Positions 34,831 to 43,037 of a stretch of 53,786 nt of DNA are shown here, one piece after another. The stretch spans positions 1 to 53,786 of the forward strand of contig CAMLIY010000002.1 in NCBI GenBank assembly GCA_946480125.1, in the 5' to 3' direction. Position 1 is the stretch's first letter. Every line of letters begins with the position of its first letter. The notes beneath the pieces were generated by a model. That model saw nothing but the letters and a program-made list of their open reading frames with translations, had not been told where the DNA came from and did no database searches. The translations under genes and the position numbers were made by a program. The DNA comes from an uncultured Asticcacaulis sp. (GTDB lineage Bacteria; Pseudomonadota; Alphaproteobacteria; Caulobacterales; Caulobacteraceae).

Positions 34831-36180
34831 TCATGCCTTCGCGACGGCTACGGCATAGGTATGGACAGGACCATGCATATTGGAGTGAAAAATAAGCCAT
34901 TTGCCATCGGGTGAAAAGCGCAGGTTCGGCTCCAGCCGATAGTCGTGATCCTTCATATTGACCAGTTTTTCTGACCTCAGCACGCCAGGCCGCACGAGAT
35001 CAGCCGCATTAGGCGCGCTGACGCCGAGATCCTCGATAATCTCCGGGCGGAACAGGTAGATATATTTGCCGTCCGGCGCATGGGCCACCATGTCGGCGTC
35101 GCCTCCATCACCTGCGAACAGAGTGCCATCCTTTGAGACATTGAAATGCACCGACCATTCGTTGCGCTGCATGTGATACCAGATGCGCTTGCCGGTTTTG
35201 AGATCGATATTGGCCAGCCAGAAATCCTCACCGCGCGGCGTCTGCAAATCGTAGAAAAGCTTTGAGCCATCCCAGTTGAAAAACTCATGGCCGGCGATTT
35301 CCATATTCATCGCGCGTTTGTGCATCAATTGCTTGCCCGTACCATCGGTCCGGATCGTCCAGATGCGGTCAACCTCGTGCCACGGACCTTCGTGGCAATA
35401 CATCAGAAGTCCCGGATCGGCCGGCGAGAACTGCATATGGTTCAGCCAGTCGGTGGAATGGACCAGAACCTTGCGCGCGCCGGTCTTTATATCAATGGTG
35501 AAAATGTCCATCGGCACATCGGCGGCCAGGCGCTGCGCCATGCGATATTCCTTGGCGGCGGCGAAGGACATCGGCTTGCCATCGGGACCGATGGCATTAT
35601 AGCCGCCGTCCGTGCCGGCCACTTTGGGCCCCGGTTGCAGCGGCACATCCTTATAGGCATAGGAGCCGACCAAAAGCGTATCATCGGCATTGACGGAGGT
35701 GACGAAACCCTTTTCCACGGCGGCGATTTTCGTCACGGCGCCGGTATTGATGTCGATGGAAAAGACGTCATTCGTCGCCTGAGTCGCATTATCCTTGTCC
35801 GCCGAACGCGGCCGGGCATAGATGACAGCTTTCGATGCGCCGGTCTGAAAGGCGGCGAGATTGCCGGTATACAGAGTCTTTTCCTCAAACGTCTGCATAT
35901 CCACCAGACTGATACCGTCCGGTCGGTTCATCACCATCCATCTGTTGTCCGGCGAATAGGCCGGAAAGTTGAAATAGAGCGACTGGGTATGGTCGGTATT
36001 GGAAAGGCGCACAATGCGATGACCTGTATCAGCATCTATCCAATCGCGCGGCACAGGCCCCATACTTTTCGCCTCTTCAGGTACAGCCTGCGTACTGGTA
36101 GCCGAAAAAATCCCGGCAGAAGCCGCCGTCCCTACCGCGGCGCTTAGAAAATCACGTTTGCTGAAATGGCGTTTGGTCAT
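34831..36180 (-). CDS. PL22 oligogalacturonate lyase family protein with Tat-like leader
   Basis: 449 residues. The seven-bladed propeller of oligogalacturonide lyases is indicated by repeated blade motifs (YSPDNRWMVMNRPDG, FSPDGKWLIFHSN) and by His-rich metal-site strands (CHEGPWHEVDRIWTI, IAGHEFFNWDGSKLFY). The enzyme splits short oligogalacturonides into unsaturated monomers. PL22 is usually cytoplasmic, but here an N-terminal SKRDFLSAA leader with a hydrophobic stretch (about 8-32) suggests Tat export using a Lys-Arg pair. A regulatory box lies 86 bp upstream, so it probably has its own promoter although it follows the lipoprotein genes on the same strand. Confidence 0.88.
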   Translation of the reverse strand: MTKRHFSKRDFLSAAVGTAASAGIFSATSTQAVPEEAKSMGPVPRDWIDADTGHRIVRLSNTDHTQSLYFNFPAYSPDNRWMVMNRPDGISLVDMQTFEEKTLYTGNLAAFQTGASKAVIYARPRSADKDNATQATNDVFSIDINTGAVTKIAAVEKGFVTSVNADDTLLVGSYAYKDVPLQPGPKVAGTDGGYNAIGPDGKPMSFAAAKEYRMAQRLAADVPMDIFTIDIKTGARKVLVHSTDWLNHMQFSPADPGLLMYCHEGPWHEVDRIWTIRTDGTGKQLMHKRAMNMEIAGHEFFNWDGSKLFYDLQTPRGEDFWLANIDLKTGKRIWYHMQRNEWSVHFNVSKDGTLFAGDGGDADMVAHAPDGKYIYLFRPEIIEDLGVSAPNAADLVRPGVLRSEKLVNMKDHDYRLEPNLRFSPDGKWLIFHSNMHGPVHTYAVAVAKA

Positions 36181-36266
36181 AATAGCGATCCCTGCTTGCC
36201 GGCTAATGACGCCGCTTTGATTTAGTGCAGGATAGTCGTATTTTTACCGCTCGCAAATGTTTAATT

Positions 36267-36284
36267 TTGATCGATGGTGATAAA
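36267..36284. promoter_or_regulatory. Pectin/rhamnose box upstream of PL22
   Basis: TTGATC-GATGGT-GATAAA matches 11 of 12 arm positions. It lies 86 bp before the PL22 ATG and just after the end of the second small lipoprotein gene. Confidence 0.6.
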
Positions 36285-36340
36285 ACATTGAGTTCACGAC
36301 GCGCCTTCCTTTGATTAAGAGGGCGATATTGGTCGGGAAT

Positions 36341-36598
36341 CTATTTTGCAGCAGAAGCAGCCCCTTGCCTATCGAGGGCGTGCTGCCGGTCGCTGAGATA
36401 ACTTGACAGCGCGCTACTGCTTTCATCAGACGTCGAACTAGCCGAGGACGTCCAAATAGCCGAATCATGCGGCTGGGCAGGCATGGTATAGGGCGTCCCA
36501 GGCTGGCCGATGCGCTCGATATCGGCGCAGGCGCTCAAGGCTGCGACTACGGCGGCAAAAACCGCGATAATCATGGGTATGCGGGCTGATGATTTCAT
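36341..36598 (-). CDS. Small lipoprotein, copy B of a tandem pair
   Basis: 85 residues, with a type II signal peptide MKSSARIPMI...ALSAC (lipidated Cys24) and then DIERIGQPGTPY, a Ser-rich middle and a charged end. The first 40 residues are nearly identical to the neighbouring copy A. An unusually strong AGGAGGAGGGACAC ribosome site precedes the ATG and is also duplicated. No known domain is recognised. Position in the rhamnose isomerase / DUF1961 / PL22 block suggests an envelope role in pectin use. The duplicated leader and ribosome site argue that it is a real gene. Confidence 0.75.
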   Translation of the reverse strand: MKSSARIPMIIAVFAAVVAALSACADIERIGQPGTPYTMPAQPHDSAIWTSSASSTSDESSSALSSYLSDRQHALDRQGAASAAK

Positions 36599-36665
36599 GT
36601 GTCCCTCCTCCTGATATGTTTTGAATAGGTATTTTGGAAGAATCCGTCACGTTCTCAGAACGCAT

Positions 36666-36716
36666 TCAAGCCAGCTTCAATGCCTCGAAATCGCGGTAAG
36701 CGTCGGTCAAGGATGC
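36666..36716 (-). pseudogene. Remnant of a DUF1961 gene 3' end
   Basis: Directly after the stop of lipoprotein copy A, the minus strand encodes ASLTDAYRDFEALKLA and a stop. This aligns with the C-terminus of the intact DUF1961 protein nearby, APLVAAYNDFEVWKLN and a stop (9 identical residues). The following noncoding bases up to the lipoprotein copy B start also resemble those after the intact gene. It is best read as the truncated leftover of a tandem duplication. Confidence 0.72.
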
Positions 36717-36717
36717 T

Positions 36718-36969
36718 CTACTTTGCACCGAAGGATGCAGCCTTCTGTTGCTGCATCTTTTCCGCAGCGCGGGATTGTTCTTTTATAAAAGACGCAGGTA
36801 AACTGCTGTCTTCGGAGGCCGAATAGACCGAATTAACGGCAACGCCGCTCGGCATGATGTACGGCGTCCCAGGTTGGCCGATGCGGTCGATATCGGCGCA
36901 GGCGCTCAAGGCTGCCACTACGGCGGCAAAAACCGCGATAATCATGGGTGTGCGGGCTGATGATTTCAT
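36718..36969 (-). CDS. Small lipoprotein, copy A of a tandem pair
   Basis: 83 residues, type II signal peptide with lipobox LSAC (Cys24), then DIDRIGQPGTPYIMPSG and an Ala/Gln/Lys-rich end. Strong AGGAGGAGGGACAC ribosome site. It follows the DUF1961 gene by 66 bp on the same strand and is probably cotranscribed with it and the rhamnose isomerase. It is paralogous to copy B, and divergence is concentrated after residue 40. No function can be assigned from the sequence. Confidence 0.75.
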   Translation of the reverse strand: MKSSARTPMIIAVFAAVVAALSACADIDRIGQPGTPYIMPSGVAVNSVYSASEDSSLPASFIKEQSRAAEKMQQQKAASFGAK

Positions 36970-37035
36970 GTGTCCCTCCTCCTGTATTTTTTTAATGCGT
37001 ATTTCGGAAAAATCCGTCGCATCAGGTCATGTAAA

Positions 37036-37770
37036 TCAATTCAGCTTCCAGACCTCGAAATCGTTATAGGCGGCAACCAGCGGCGCCATCTGGCGGAACC
37101 CGACATTACCGGCCGCCGGCCAGTTCTTGCCACCACCGCGCCAGTTCATGACCGGCAGATCATTGATAAAGAAATCGATGCCGGTCGAGCGTTTTTGCAG
37201 ACGTATCTTGTAGGGCAGGGTAGCGTCCGCCACGTCCGGCAATGGATCAGCACCTTGGGCCAGCATTTCAAAGCCCGGCGCCCGTCGCAGGTTACACAGA
37301 TGAAAGGCCCGTTCCGAAGGCCAGCGCCGGCGGAAATAGGCCATTTGCAGCGCCGACACATCCGACTGGGTATATTGATTATAGACCCCGGCGCGCGGCT
37401 TCAGGCGCTTATCGAACAGGGAGCCGGTGCTGCCATCCGGCAGCAGGCCCTGCGCGGCGAAGAACAGAATGCACAAGCCTGGTTCTGCCAGCGGCCAGAA
37501 ATTCCAGCGGAATTCGACATTATCCGGAAAAACTTGCGGACACCAGTAGACGAAGTTCGACGCCTGCCCGTCTGCGGCCGGACGGGCATTACGCAAACGC
37601 ATCCGGCCGGTGTCGAAATCGACCCGCGCTTCGCCTTCCATTACAAACCCCTTCACATCGTCAGGGGTGCGCAGCGGATTAAAATAGAGCCGTTCGCCTA
37701 CGGACTGGGCCACGGCGCGGCCAGCCGTCAGCGCCGCCGCAGCGCCGGCAATAAACAGGCGGCGGTCCAT
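37036..37770 (-). CDS. DUF1961 family protein, YesU-like, with Tat-like leader
   Basis: 244 residues. A leader MDRRLFIAGAAAALTAG ending VAQS has a twin-Arg motif, implying export. The body closely resembles Bacillus subtilis YesU from its rhamnogalacturonan cluster: NPLRTPDDVKGFVMEG, FVYWCPQVFPDN, PGLCILFFAAQG, RAFHLCNLRRAPGF, GADPLPDV and GFRQMAPL. DUF1961 proteins have a concanavalin-like jelly-roll fold and no proven activity; a pectin-binding or lyase-like role is plausible. The start lies 2 bp after the rhamnose isomerase stop, so the two are coupled. A degenerate copy of its 3' end lies downstream. Confidence 0.88.
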   Translation of the reverse strand: MDRRLFIAGAAAALTAGRAVAQSVGERLYFNPLRTPDDVKGFVMEGEARVDFDTGRMRLRNARPAADGQASNFVYWCPQVFPDNVEFRWNFWPLAEPGLCILFFAAQGLLPDGSTGSLFDKRLKPRAGVYNQYTQSDVSALQMAYFRRRWPSERAFHLCNLRRAPGFEMLAQGADPLPDVADATLPYKIRLQKRSTGIDFFINDLPVMNWRGGGKNWPAAGNVGFRQMAPLVAAYNDFEVWKLN

Positions 37771-37772
37771 AT

Positions 37773-39089
37773 CTAAACGATGCCGCCGTGCAGGTAAGGG
37801 TCGAACTTGCGCGTCTCGGCCTTGAGCGCGCGATAGGACGAGGCGCGATAACAGGCGATCGGGTCGATGGCCCCGCCCTTGCGTACCCGCGCCATTGCCA
37901 GGGCCGCCCGCACATCGGTTTCAAACGCCAGACGCAGGCAATTATGCGCCATGATGACATCATTATCGGCCTGATAGGCTTTCAGGGCCTCGCGGTCGAC
38001 GATCAGCGCCTTGGCATAGGCGCCGGCGATGGCCCGCGCCGAATTGAGCAGGCTTTCCATCGGGTCGGTGACATTGTGCGACTGGTCCATCATATAGGCC
38101 GGACGGAAGCGCCCCTTGGCGCGCTGTTCGGCATAGACCAGTTCATTGAAAACCAGAAAGAGCTGGAACGGATTGATCGAGCCGGAATCGAGGTCGTCAT
38201 CGCCATATTTGGAATCGTTGAAATGAAAGCCTCCCAGCTTGCCGAACTGCGCCAGGCGCGCCACGATCATCTCGATATTGACCCCCTGCGCATGGTGGCC
38301 GAGATCGACGAGACACTGGGCCTTTTCGCCCAGGGTCTGCGCGCACAGGATACTGGTGCCCCAATCCTGCACGACCGTGGAATAGAAGGCCGGTTCGAAC
38401 ATCTTGTGCTCGATGAACAGCCGCCAGTCATCCGGCAGGCTGGCGTAAACGATCCGCATCGAGTCGAGATAGCGCTCCAGCGAGTCGGTGAATTCGCTCT
38501 GTCCCGGAAAGTTGGAGCCATCACCCACCCACACGGTCAACGCCTTTGAGCCCAGCTTGCGACCGATCTCAATACATTCGAGGTTATGCTCGATCGCCTG
38601 CTGGCGCGTGGCCGGATGGCTGTGGCTGAGGGAGCCAAACTTGTACGAACGCTTCTGGTCCTTCTGGTCCTGGAAGGTATTGGAATTGATAGCGTCAAAG
38701 CCCAGTCCGTGGGCTTCGGCATATTGGCGCAGGGCGACATAATCATCGGCCTTGTCCCACGGGAAATGCAGCGAGACGCGCGGCGTGAGACCCGCCAGTT
38801 GCTGGACAACGCCGCAATCCTCTATTTTCTCGAAGATATCATTGGGCTCGCCGGCCAGCGGGTAGCGTGAAAAGCGCGTGCCGCCCGTCACCAGCCCCCA
38901 GCTCGGCAGGCCAACTTCAAGCGTCATTATCTTGGCGACAATATCCTCGATATCGAGGCCGATACGGTCAAGCCGGGCTGCCAGCGCGTCATAATCAGCC
39001 AGGTGCGCTTCCATGAGCCGCGCATTGTCACGCGTGATGACATCCTGCGGAATGCCCTGGAGCGTACCGGCGATGGCGACATAACCCAT
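37773..39089 (-). CDS. rhaI: L-rhamnose isomerase (Pseudomonas stutzeri / RhaI type)
   Basis: 438 residues, with a strong AAGGAGGACTGA ribosome site. The TIM-barrel metal ligands of the RhaI-type isomerase are recognisable: IEHKMFEP (Glu), LVDLGHHAQG (Asp and His), GGFHFNDSKYGDDDLD (His, Asp) and YMMDQSHN (Asp). The enzyme converts L-rhamnose to L-rhamnulose in the cytoplasm, the first step of the phosphorylated pathway. It lies 103 bp after the bifunctional aldolase gene and leads into DUF1961 and the lipoproteins. This physically ties sugar catabolism to polysaccharide handling. Confidence 0.94.
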   Translation of the reverse strand: MGYVAIAGTLQGIPQDVITRDNARLMEAHLADYDALAARLDRIGLDIEDIVAKIMTLEVGLPSWGLVTGGTRFSRYPLAGEPNDIFEKIEDCGVVQQLAGLTPRVSLHFPWDKADDYVALRQYAEAHGLGFDAINSNTFQDQKDQKRSYKFGSLSHSHPATRQQAIEHNLECIEIGRKLGSKALTVWVGDGSNFPGQSEFTDSLERYLDSMRIVYASLPDDWRLFIEHKMFEPAFYSTVVQDWGTSILCAQTLGEKAQCLVDLGHHAQGVNIEMIVARLAQFGKLGGFHFNDSKYGDDDLDSGSINPFQLFLVFNELVYAEQRAKGRFRPAYMMDQSHNVTDPMESLLNSARAIAGAYAKALIVDREALKAYQADNDVIMAHNCLRLAFETDVRAALAMARVRKGGAIDPIACYRASSYRALKAETRKFDPYLHGGIV

Positions 39090-39153
39090 TCAGTCCTCCT
39101 TAATCCCCACCGCTTATTTCGGCGCGTTGTCATACTTATTAACCCACAAGCCC

Positions 39154-39171
39154 TGGATTAAGTCAAATCAA
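39154..39171. promoter_or_regulatory. Weak pectin/rhamnose box upstream of rhaI
   Basis: TGGATT-AAGTCA-AATCAA matches 9 of 12 arm positions of the consensus. It lies 64 bp before the rhaI start, in the gap between the aldolase/dehydrogenase gene and rhaI. Confidence 0.33.
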
Positions 39172-39192
39172 CGGATCGTTTTTTGCCGTGTT

Positions 39193-41346
39193 TTAGCGCG
39201 TGAAGGAAGGCGCGTGGCCCGCATCGACATTAAGGATGTTGCCGGTCGACTTGGAGGCTTTTTCGCCCGCCAGGAAAATCACCGCTTCAGCCACATCCTC
39301 AGCCAGCACCGACCGCTTGAGCAGGCTGCGCTTGCGGTAGAATTCCTCCAGCTCATCGACCGGCAGATTATAGGCCGCCGCCCGCTGTGCCCGCCACTCA
39401 CCGGACCAGATGGTCGAGCCTTGCAACACGGCGTCCGGGTTGACGACATTGACGCGGATGCCAAACGGCGCGCCTTCGACGGCGAGGCAACGGGCCAGAT
39501 GCAGTTCGGCGGCCTTGGCGGTTGAATAGGCAGAGGTTTCCGCCGATGCGGACAGAGCGTTTTTCGAAACGACGAAGACAATGGCGCCGCCCATGGCCTT
39601 CATGGCCCGGAACGCTTCTCGCGACGGCAGGAAATATCCCTCGGACAAGACGCGGAAACTCGACTGCCACAGTTCCAGCGAAGTATCGGTAATCGGCGCC
39701 GCCGTGGCATTGCCGGCATTGGCCACCAGTATGTCAATGCCACCGAATGCCTCGACACACGCCTCAAAGGACGCAGAGATGGCGGCCTCGTCACCGACAT
39801 CGGCGATGCAGGCGCGCACCAGGTCAGGACGGAACTGTTGCGACAGCTGACGCCGGACCTCTTCCAGGCGGTCTGCGGCGATATCGGTCAGCATGACGCA
39901 GCCGTCCTGCGCCAGGATCTGCGCCGCCACGGCCCGGCCGATCGCGCCCGCCGCGCCGGTAATATAGGCCACCTTGCCGGCCAGAGGCTTTGCGGGCGGC
40001 TGGCGCCTGAGCTTGGCCTCTTCCAGCGCCCAGTACTCTATGGCGAAGGCCTCGCCTTCATCCAGCGCCTGGTATCGGCCCAGCACGCGTGCGCCGCGGA
40101 TGACGGTCAGGGTATTGCGTACATATTCACCGGCGATACGCGCCGCCGTCCGGTCCGGCGCGAAAGCCAGGGCGCCGGTGTCGCGGATCAGGACAACGAC
40201 CGGATCAGGATCGCGCAAGGCCGGACTGTCGGCAGAACGGCAACGGTCATAATAGGCGCTGTACCGCTGACGATAGGCGTCAACGGCTTCCCTCACATAG
40301 ATTTCGGCGCCCGCGCCCGCCAGCGGTTCCGGGTCGAGGATCAACGGCCATGGCTTGGTGCGCAGGAAATGATCGGGACACGGCGCCCCCAGGGCGGCAT
40401 CGGCCAGATAGTCTGGACGTGACACGAAATCGATCACATCGGTGTCCGTCAGGCGTTCGCACAGCTTAGGCCGCGCCGTGCTTAACAGCGGACGCAGCAA
40501 GGTGGTGGCGCGTGTCAGCAGCGCCGGATTTGCCTGCCCACGGGCCGGCTCGATCAGCCCGGCATTTATGGCCTCGACTGCCTTGGCGATCAGCGACAGG
40601 CTGGTTTCATAACAGTCGCGTGACGTTTCGCCCCAGCAAAACAAACCATGCCCTTCCAGCACCAGACCGCGCCAGTGCGGATTTGCCCGTACCAGTTCTC
40701 CAATGCGCAGGCCGAGATCAAATCCCGGCCGCTGCCAGCCGATCCAGCCGACCTCATCGCCGTAAATGCGTTGCGTCACCGCCTGAGACTGATGCGTGGC
40801 GGCAATAGCGACGACGGCATCCGGGTGCAGGTGATCAACGTGACGATAGGGAATAAAGGCATGCAAAGGCGTATCTATACTGGCCGGACGCGGATTGAGC
40901 CCGAAGGTGCAATGGGGCAGCAGCCCCACCATGTCGTCTTCGGCGTCGCGCCCCTGATAAAGCCCCTCCAGGCCTTTCACGCGGTCGAGATAAAGTGTGG
41001 CGAAACCATCGAGCTTCATCGAACCGAGATCACCGCCCGATCCCTTGACCCACAGCACCGCGACCGGTGCCCCGGTCAGCGGATCGAGATCTTCAAGCTT
41101 TGCCGAGGTATTGCCGCCGCCGAAATTGGTTACGGACAGGTCTGAACCGAGCAGATTTGAGCGGTAAAGCAAACACTCGGCTTCAGATAAATGACGGGCA
41201 ACCGCGTCATCCCAGACCATTTGCGGGCTAGGCAGCCTGACCACGCCCGCATTGGGTGATGGGGACGGAGACGTAGACGCGCCCTGTAAACCATCCATGC
41301 GCTTTTCCTGATTATCCGCCGTCGGAGCATCCTGCGACAAGCTCAT
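39193..41346 (-). CDS. rhaD: Bifunctional rhamnulose-1-phosphate aldolase / short-chain dehydrogenase
   Basis: 717 residues from the ATG at 41346, which has a GGGAG ribosome site; a longer open frame to 41433 is AT-rich and runs into the divergent promoter. The N-terminal class II aldolase domain (about 30-400, with NFGGGNTSAK, WVKGSGGDLG and VDHLHPDAV as zinc-site His region) is fused to an SDR domain (about 445-717) with AYITGAAGAIGRAVA, NAGNATAAP and YSTAKAAE. It cleaves L-rhamnulose 1-phosphate to dihydroxyacetone phosphate and L-lactaldehyde and converts the latter. This fused form is the known RhaD/aldol-ADH type. It is divergent from the rhamnulokinase gene. Confidence 0.93.
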   Translation of the reverse strand: MSLSQDAPTADNQEKRMDGLQGASTSPSPSPNAGVVRLPSPQMVWDDAVARHLSEAECLLYRSNLLGSDLSVTNFGGGNTSAKLEDLDPLTGAPVAVLWVKGSGGDLGSMKLDGFATLYLDRVKGLEGLYQGRDAEDDMVGLLPHCTFGLNPRPASIDTPLHAFIPYRHVDHLHPDAVVAIAATHQSQAVTQRIYGDEVGWIGWQRPGFDLGLRIGELVRANPHWRGLVLEGHGLFCWGETSRDCYETSLSLIAKAVEAINAGLIEPARGQANPALLTRATTLLRPLLSTARPKLCERLTDTDVIDFVSRPDYLADAALGAPCPDHFLRTKPWPLILDPEPLAGAGAEIYVREAVDAYRQRYSAYYDRCRSADSPALRDPDPVVVLIRDTGALAFAPDRTAARIAGEYVRNTLTVIRGARVLGRYQALDEGEAFAIEYWALEEAKLRRQPPAKPLAGKVAYITGAAGAIGRAVAAQILAQDGCVMLTDIAADRLEEVRRQLSQQFRPDLVRACIADVGDEAAISASFEACVEAFGGIDILVANAGNATAAPITDTSLELWQSSFRVLSEGYFLPSREAFRAMKAMGGAIVFVVSKNALSASAETSAYSTAKAAELHLARCLAVEGAPFGIRVNVVNPDAVLQGSTIWSGEWRAQRAAAYNLPVDELEEFYRKRSLLKRSVLAEDVAEAVIFLAGEKASKSTGNILNVDAGHAPSFTR

Positions 41347-41429
41347 TGAAGTCTCCCGGCTTTCGTGATTTAATATGTATGATAAAATATAGTGCTTGAA
41401 AAAGACGATATAGCCTATTTCGCCAAGTT

Positions 41430-41447
41430 TCAATCACTATCGATCAA
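41430..41447. promoter_or_regulatory. Pectin/rhamnose box in the rhaD-rhaK divergent region
   Basis: TCAATC-ACTATC-GATCAA matches 10 of 12 arm positions. It ends 25 bp before the rhamnulokinase ATG, the same distance as box 1 from its gene, and lies 83 bp from the aldolase start. One site could serve both directions. Confidence 0.55.
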
Positions 41448-41472
41448 AAATAAAAACGGCGAATACGCGCTG

Positions 41473-42903
41473 ATGATCAGGGATACGCAGGTGGTACAGG
41501 CACGAAACAGTCAGGCAGGCCCAAACGCCATCGTTTTCGATGTTGGTCGCACACATATCAAGGTCAGCGTCGTTACGTCCGCAGGTGAGGTTCTGGCCGA
41601 AAGACGTATCGCCACGCCAACTCGCCAAACGGCGCTTTATACCGCCATTGACACCGATATGGTGTTCGACTGGCTGCTGCTGCAACTGAAGGGCCTGGCT
41701 TCTTTCGGCATCGACCGCATCATACCTGTGGCCCATGGCGCCGCTTGCGCCTTCCTCGATGAGCATGAACAGCTGGTTCAGCCCGTACAGGACTATGAGT
41801 CGGCCATTCCACCGGCTTTCGCTAAAGCCTATGCCCGCGTCCGGCCGCATTTCGACGAGACCCTCTCGCCTCCCCTGCCAAAGGGCCTGAACCTCGGCGC
41901 TCAGATATTCTGGCACGCCCGTCGCGATCCGCAGATGTTCAGCCGCGTGCGCTGGATATTGCCCTACCCCCAATATTGGGCCTGGCGTCTGAGCGGTGCG
42001 CTGACATGCGAGATTACTTCACTGGGGTGTCATTCGGACCTGTGGTCTCCTGCCTGGGGGGATTTTTCTTCCCTGACACATAATGAAAACTGGGCGGCGC
42101 GTTTTCCCCGCCTGTGCAAGGCCTGGGAGGCAGCGGGCACACTTCGCCCGCACCTGGCGCGTATCACAGGGCTGCCGACAGCCACGCGAGTTTGCGTGGG
42201 GCTGCACGATTCGGGCGCCGCCCTGGCTTCACTGCTCGGCGGCTGGCAAACCGATACCACCTTGCCGGCCCTGCTCTCGACTGGCACATGGTTCATCGCC
42301 ATGGCGCCTGGCGCTTCGCTGCAAGGCCTGCAGGCCGAGCGCGACTGCATGGGCGCCGTCGATGTTTTCGGTCACGCCGTCCCCTGCGCCCGCTTTATGG
42401 GAGGGCGCGCCTTCGAAATGATTACACAAGGTCAGGTCAATCCTGATATCGGCCCGGAAACCCTGGTGGAGGTGATGAGCCAGTCCGCCGTCGCCTTGCC
42501 AAGCTTTCTCGATGCCGGCGGGCCTTATCCAGGTTTGCGGGGTGAAATTCGCGGCCTCAATTCTGATACGCCGTCTACACGTACGGCGCTGGGCACGCTT
42601 TATCAGGCGCTTTTGTCCGTTACCTGCCTCGGCATGATCCAAAGCGGGCGGGCGCTGGTTATGGAAGGCATGGCAGCCACCAATCCCCTGCTGTGCGGAT
42701 TGATTGCCGGTCTGCACGATGGCCCCGTATTATGCAACCCCCAGTCGTCCGGTGTCACCCAGGGCGCCGCCGCGCTGGCCTTCCTGGGCGAACGGCCCAT
42801 GCCGCGCCTTACCCATACGCCCGTTAAGCCCCTGCTCACCGAAGAAATCCGCGCCTATCGTCAGCTGTGGATGGCGGCCATAGATGAAAGTGTCGCGGCC
42901 TGA
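41473..42903 (+). CDS. rhaK: Rhamnulokinase, FGGY family
   Basis: 476 residues from the ATG at 41473. The N-terminal phosphate-binding strand NAIVFDVGRTHIKVSV and the second ATPase-fold domain (GLHDSGAALASLLGG, STGTWFIAM) mark an FGGY sugar kinase. The locus (rhamnose isomerase, rhamnulose-1-phosphate aldolase) identifies the substrate as L-rhamnulose, though the FGGY family alone does not. It acts in the cytoplasm with ATP. It is divergent from the aldolase gene and 134 bp upstream of deoR, which has its own regulatory box. There is no strong ribosome site, so the start is only moderately certain. Confidence 0.87.
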   Translation: MIRDTQVVQARNSQAGPNAIVFDVGRTHIKVSVVTSAGEVLAERRIATPTRQTALYTAIDTDMVFDWLLLQLKGLASFGIDRIIPVAHGAACAFLDEHEQLVQPVQDYESAIPPAFAKAYARVRPHFDETLSPPLPKGLNLGAQIFWHARRDPQMFSRVRWILPYPQYWAWRLSGALTCEITSLGCHSDLWSPAWGDFSSLTHNENWAARFPRLCKAWEAAGTLRPHLARITGLPTATRVCVGLHDSGAALASLLGGWQTDTTLPALLSTGTWFIAMAPGASLQGLQAERDCMGAVDVFGHAVPCARFMGGRAFEMITQGQVNPDIGPETLVEVMSQSAVALPSFLDAGGPYPGLRGEIRGLNSDTPSTRTALGTLYQALLSVTCLGMIQSGRALVMEGMAATNPLLCGLIAGLHDGPVLCNPQSSGVTQGAAALAFLGERPMPRLTHTPVKPLLTEEIRAYRQLWMAAIDESVAA

Positions 42904-42936
42904 TCTCGACAAAGATCCGTTTTGCCCCTATACGAA

Positions 42937-42954
42937 TCGATCACAAGTGATCAT
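42937..42954. promoter_or_regulatory. Pectin/rhamnose box upstream of deoR
   Basis: TCGATC-ACAAGT-GATCAT matches 10 of 12 arm positions and contains the perfect inner palindrome GATCAC-AA-GTGATC. It lies 83 bp before the deoR ATG, as expected for autoregulation. Confidence 0.6.
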
Positions 42955-43037
42955 CACCGTGTGTCCAGTACGCATATCGATACATTTGGACCCAAATTAC
43001 CCGTTACCGTACACGCGGAAGCTCGACAGGACATATC

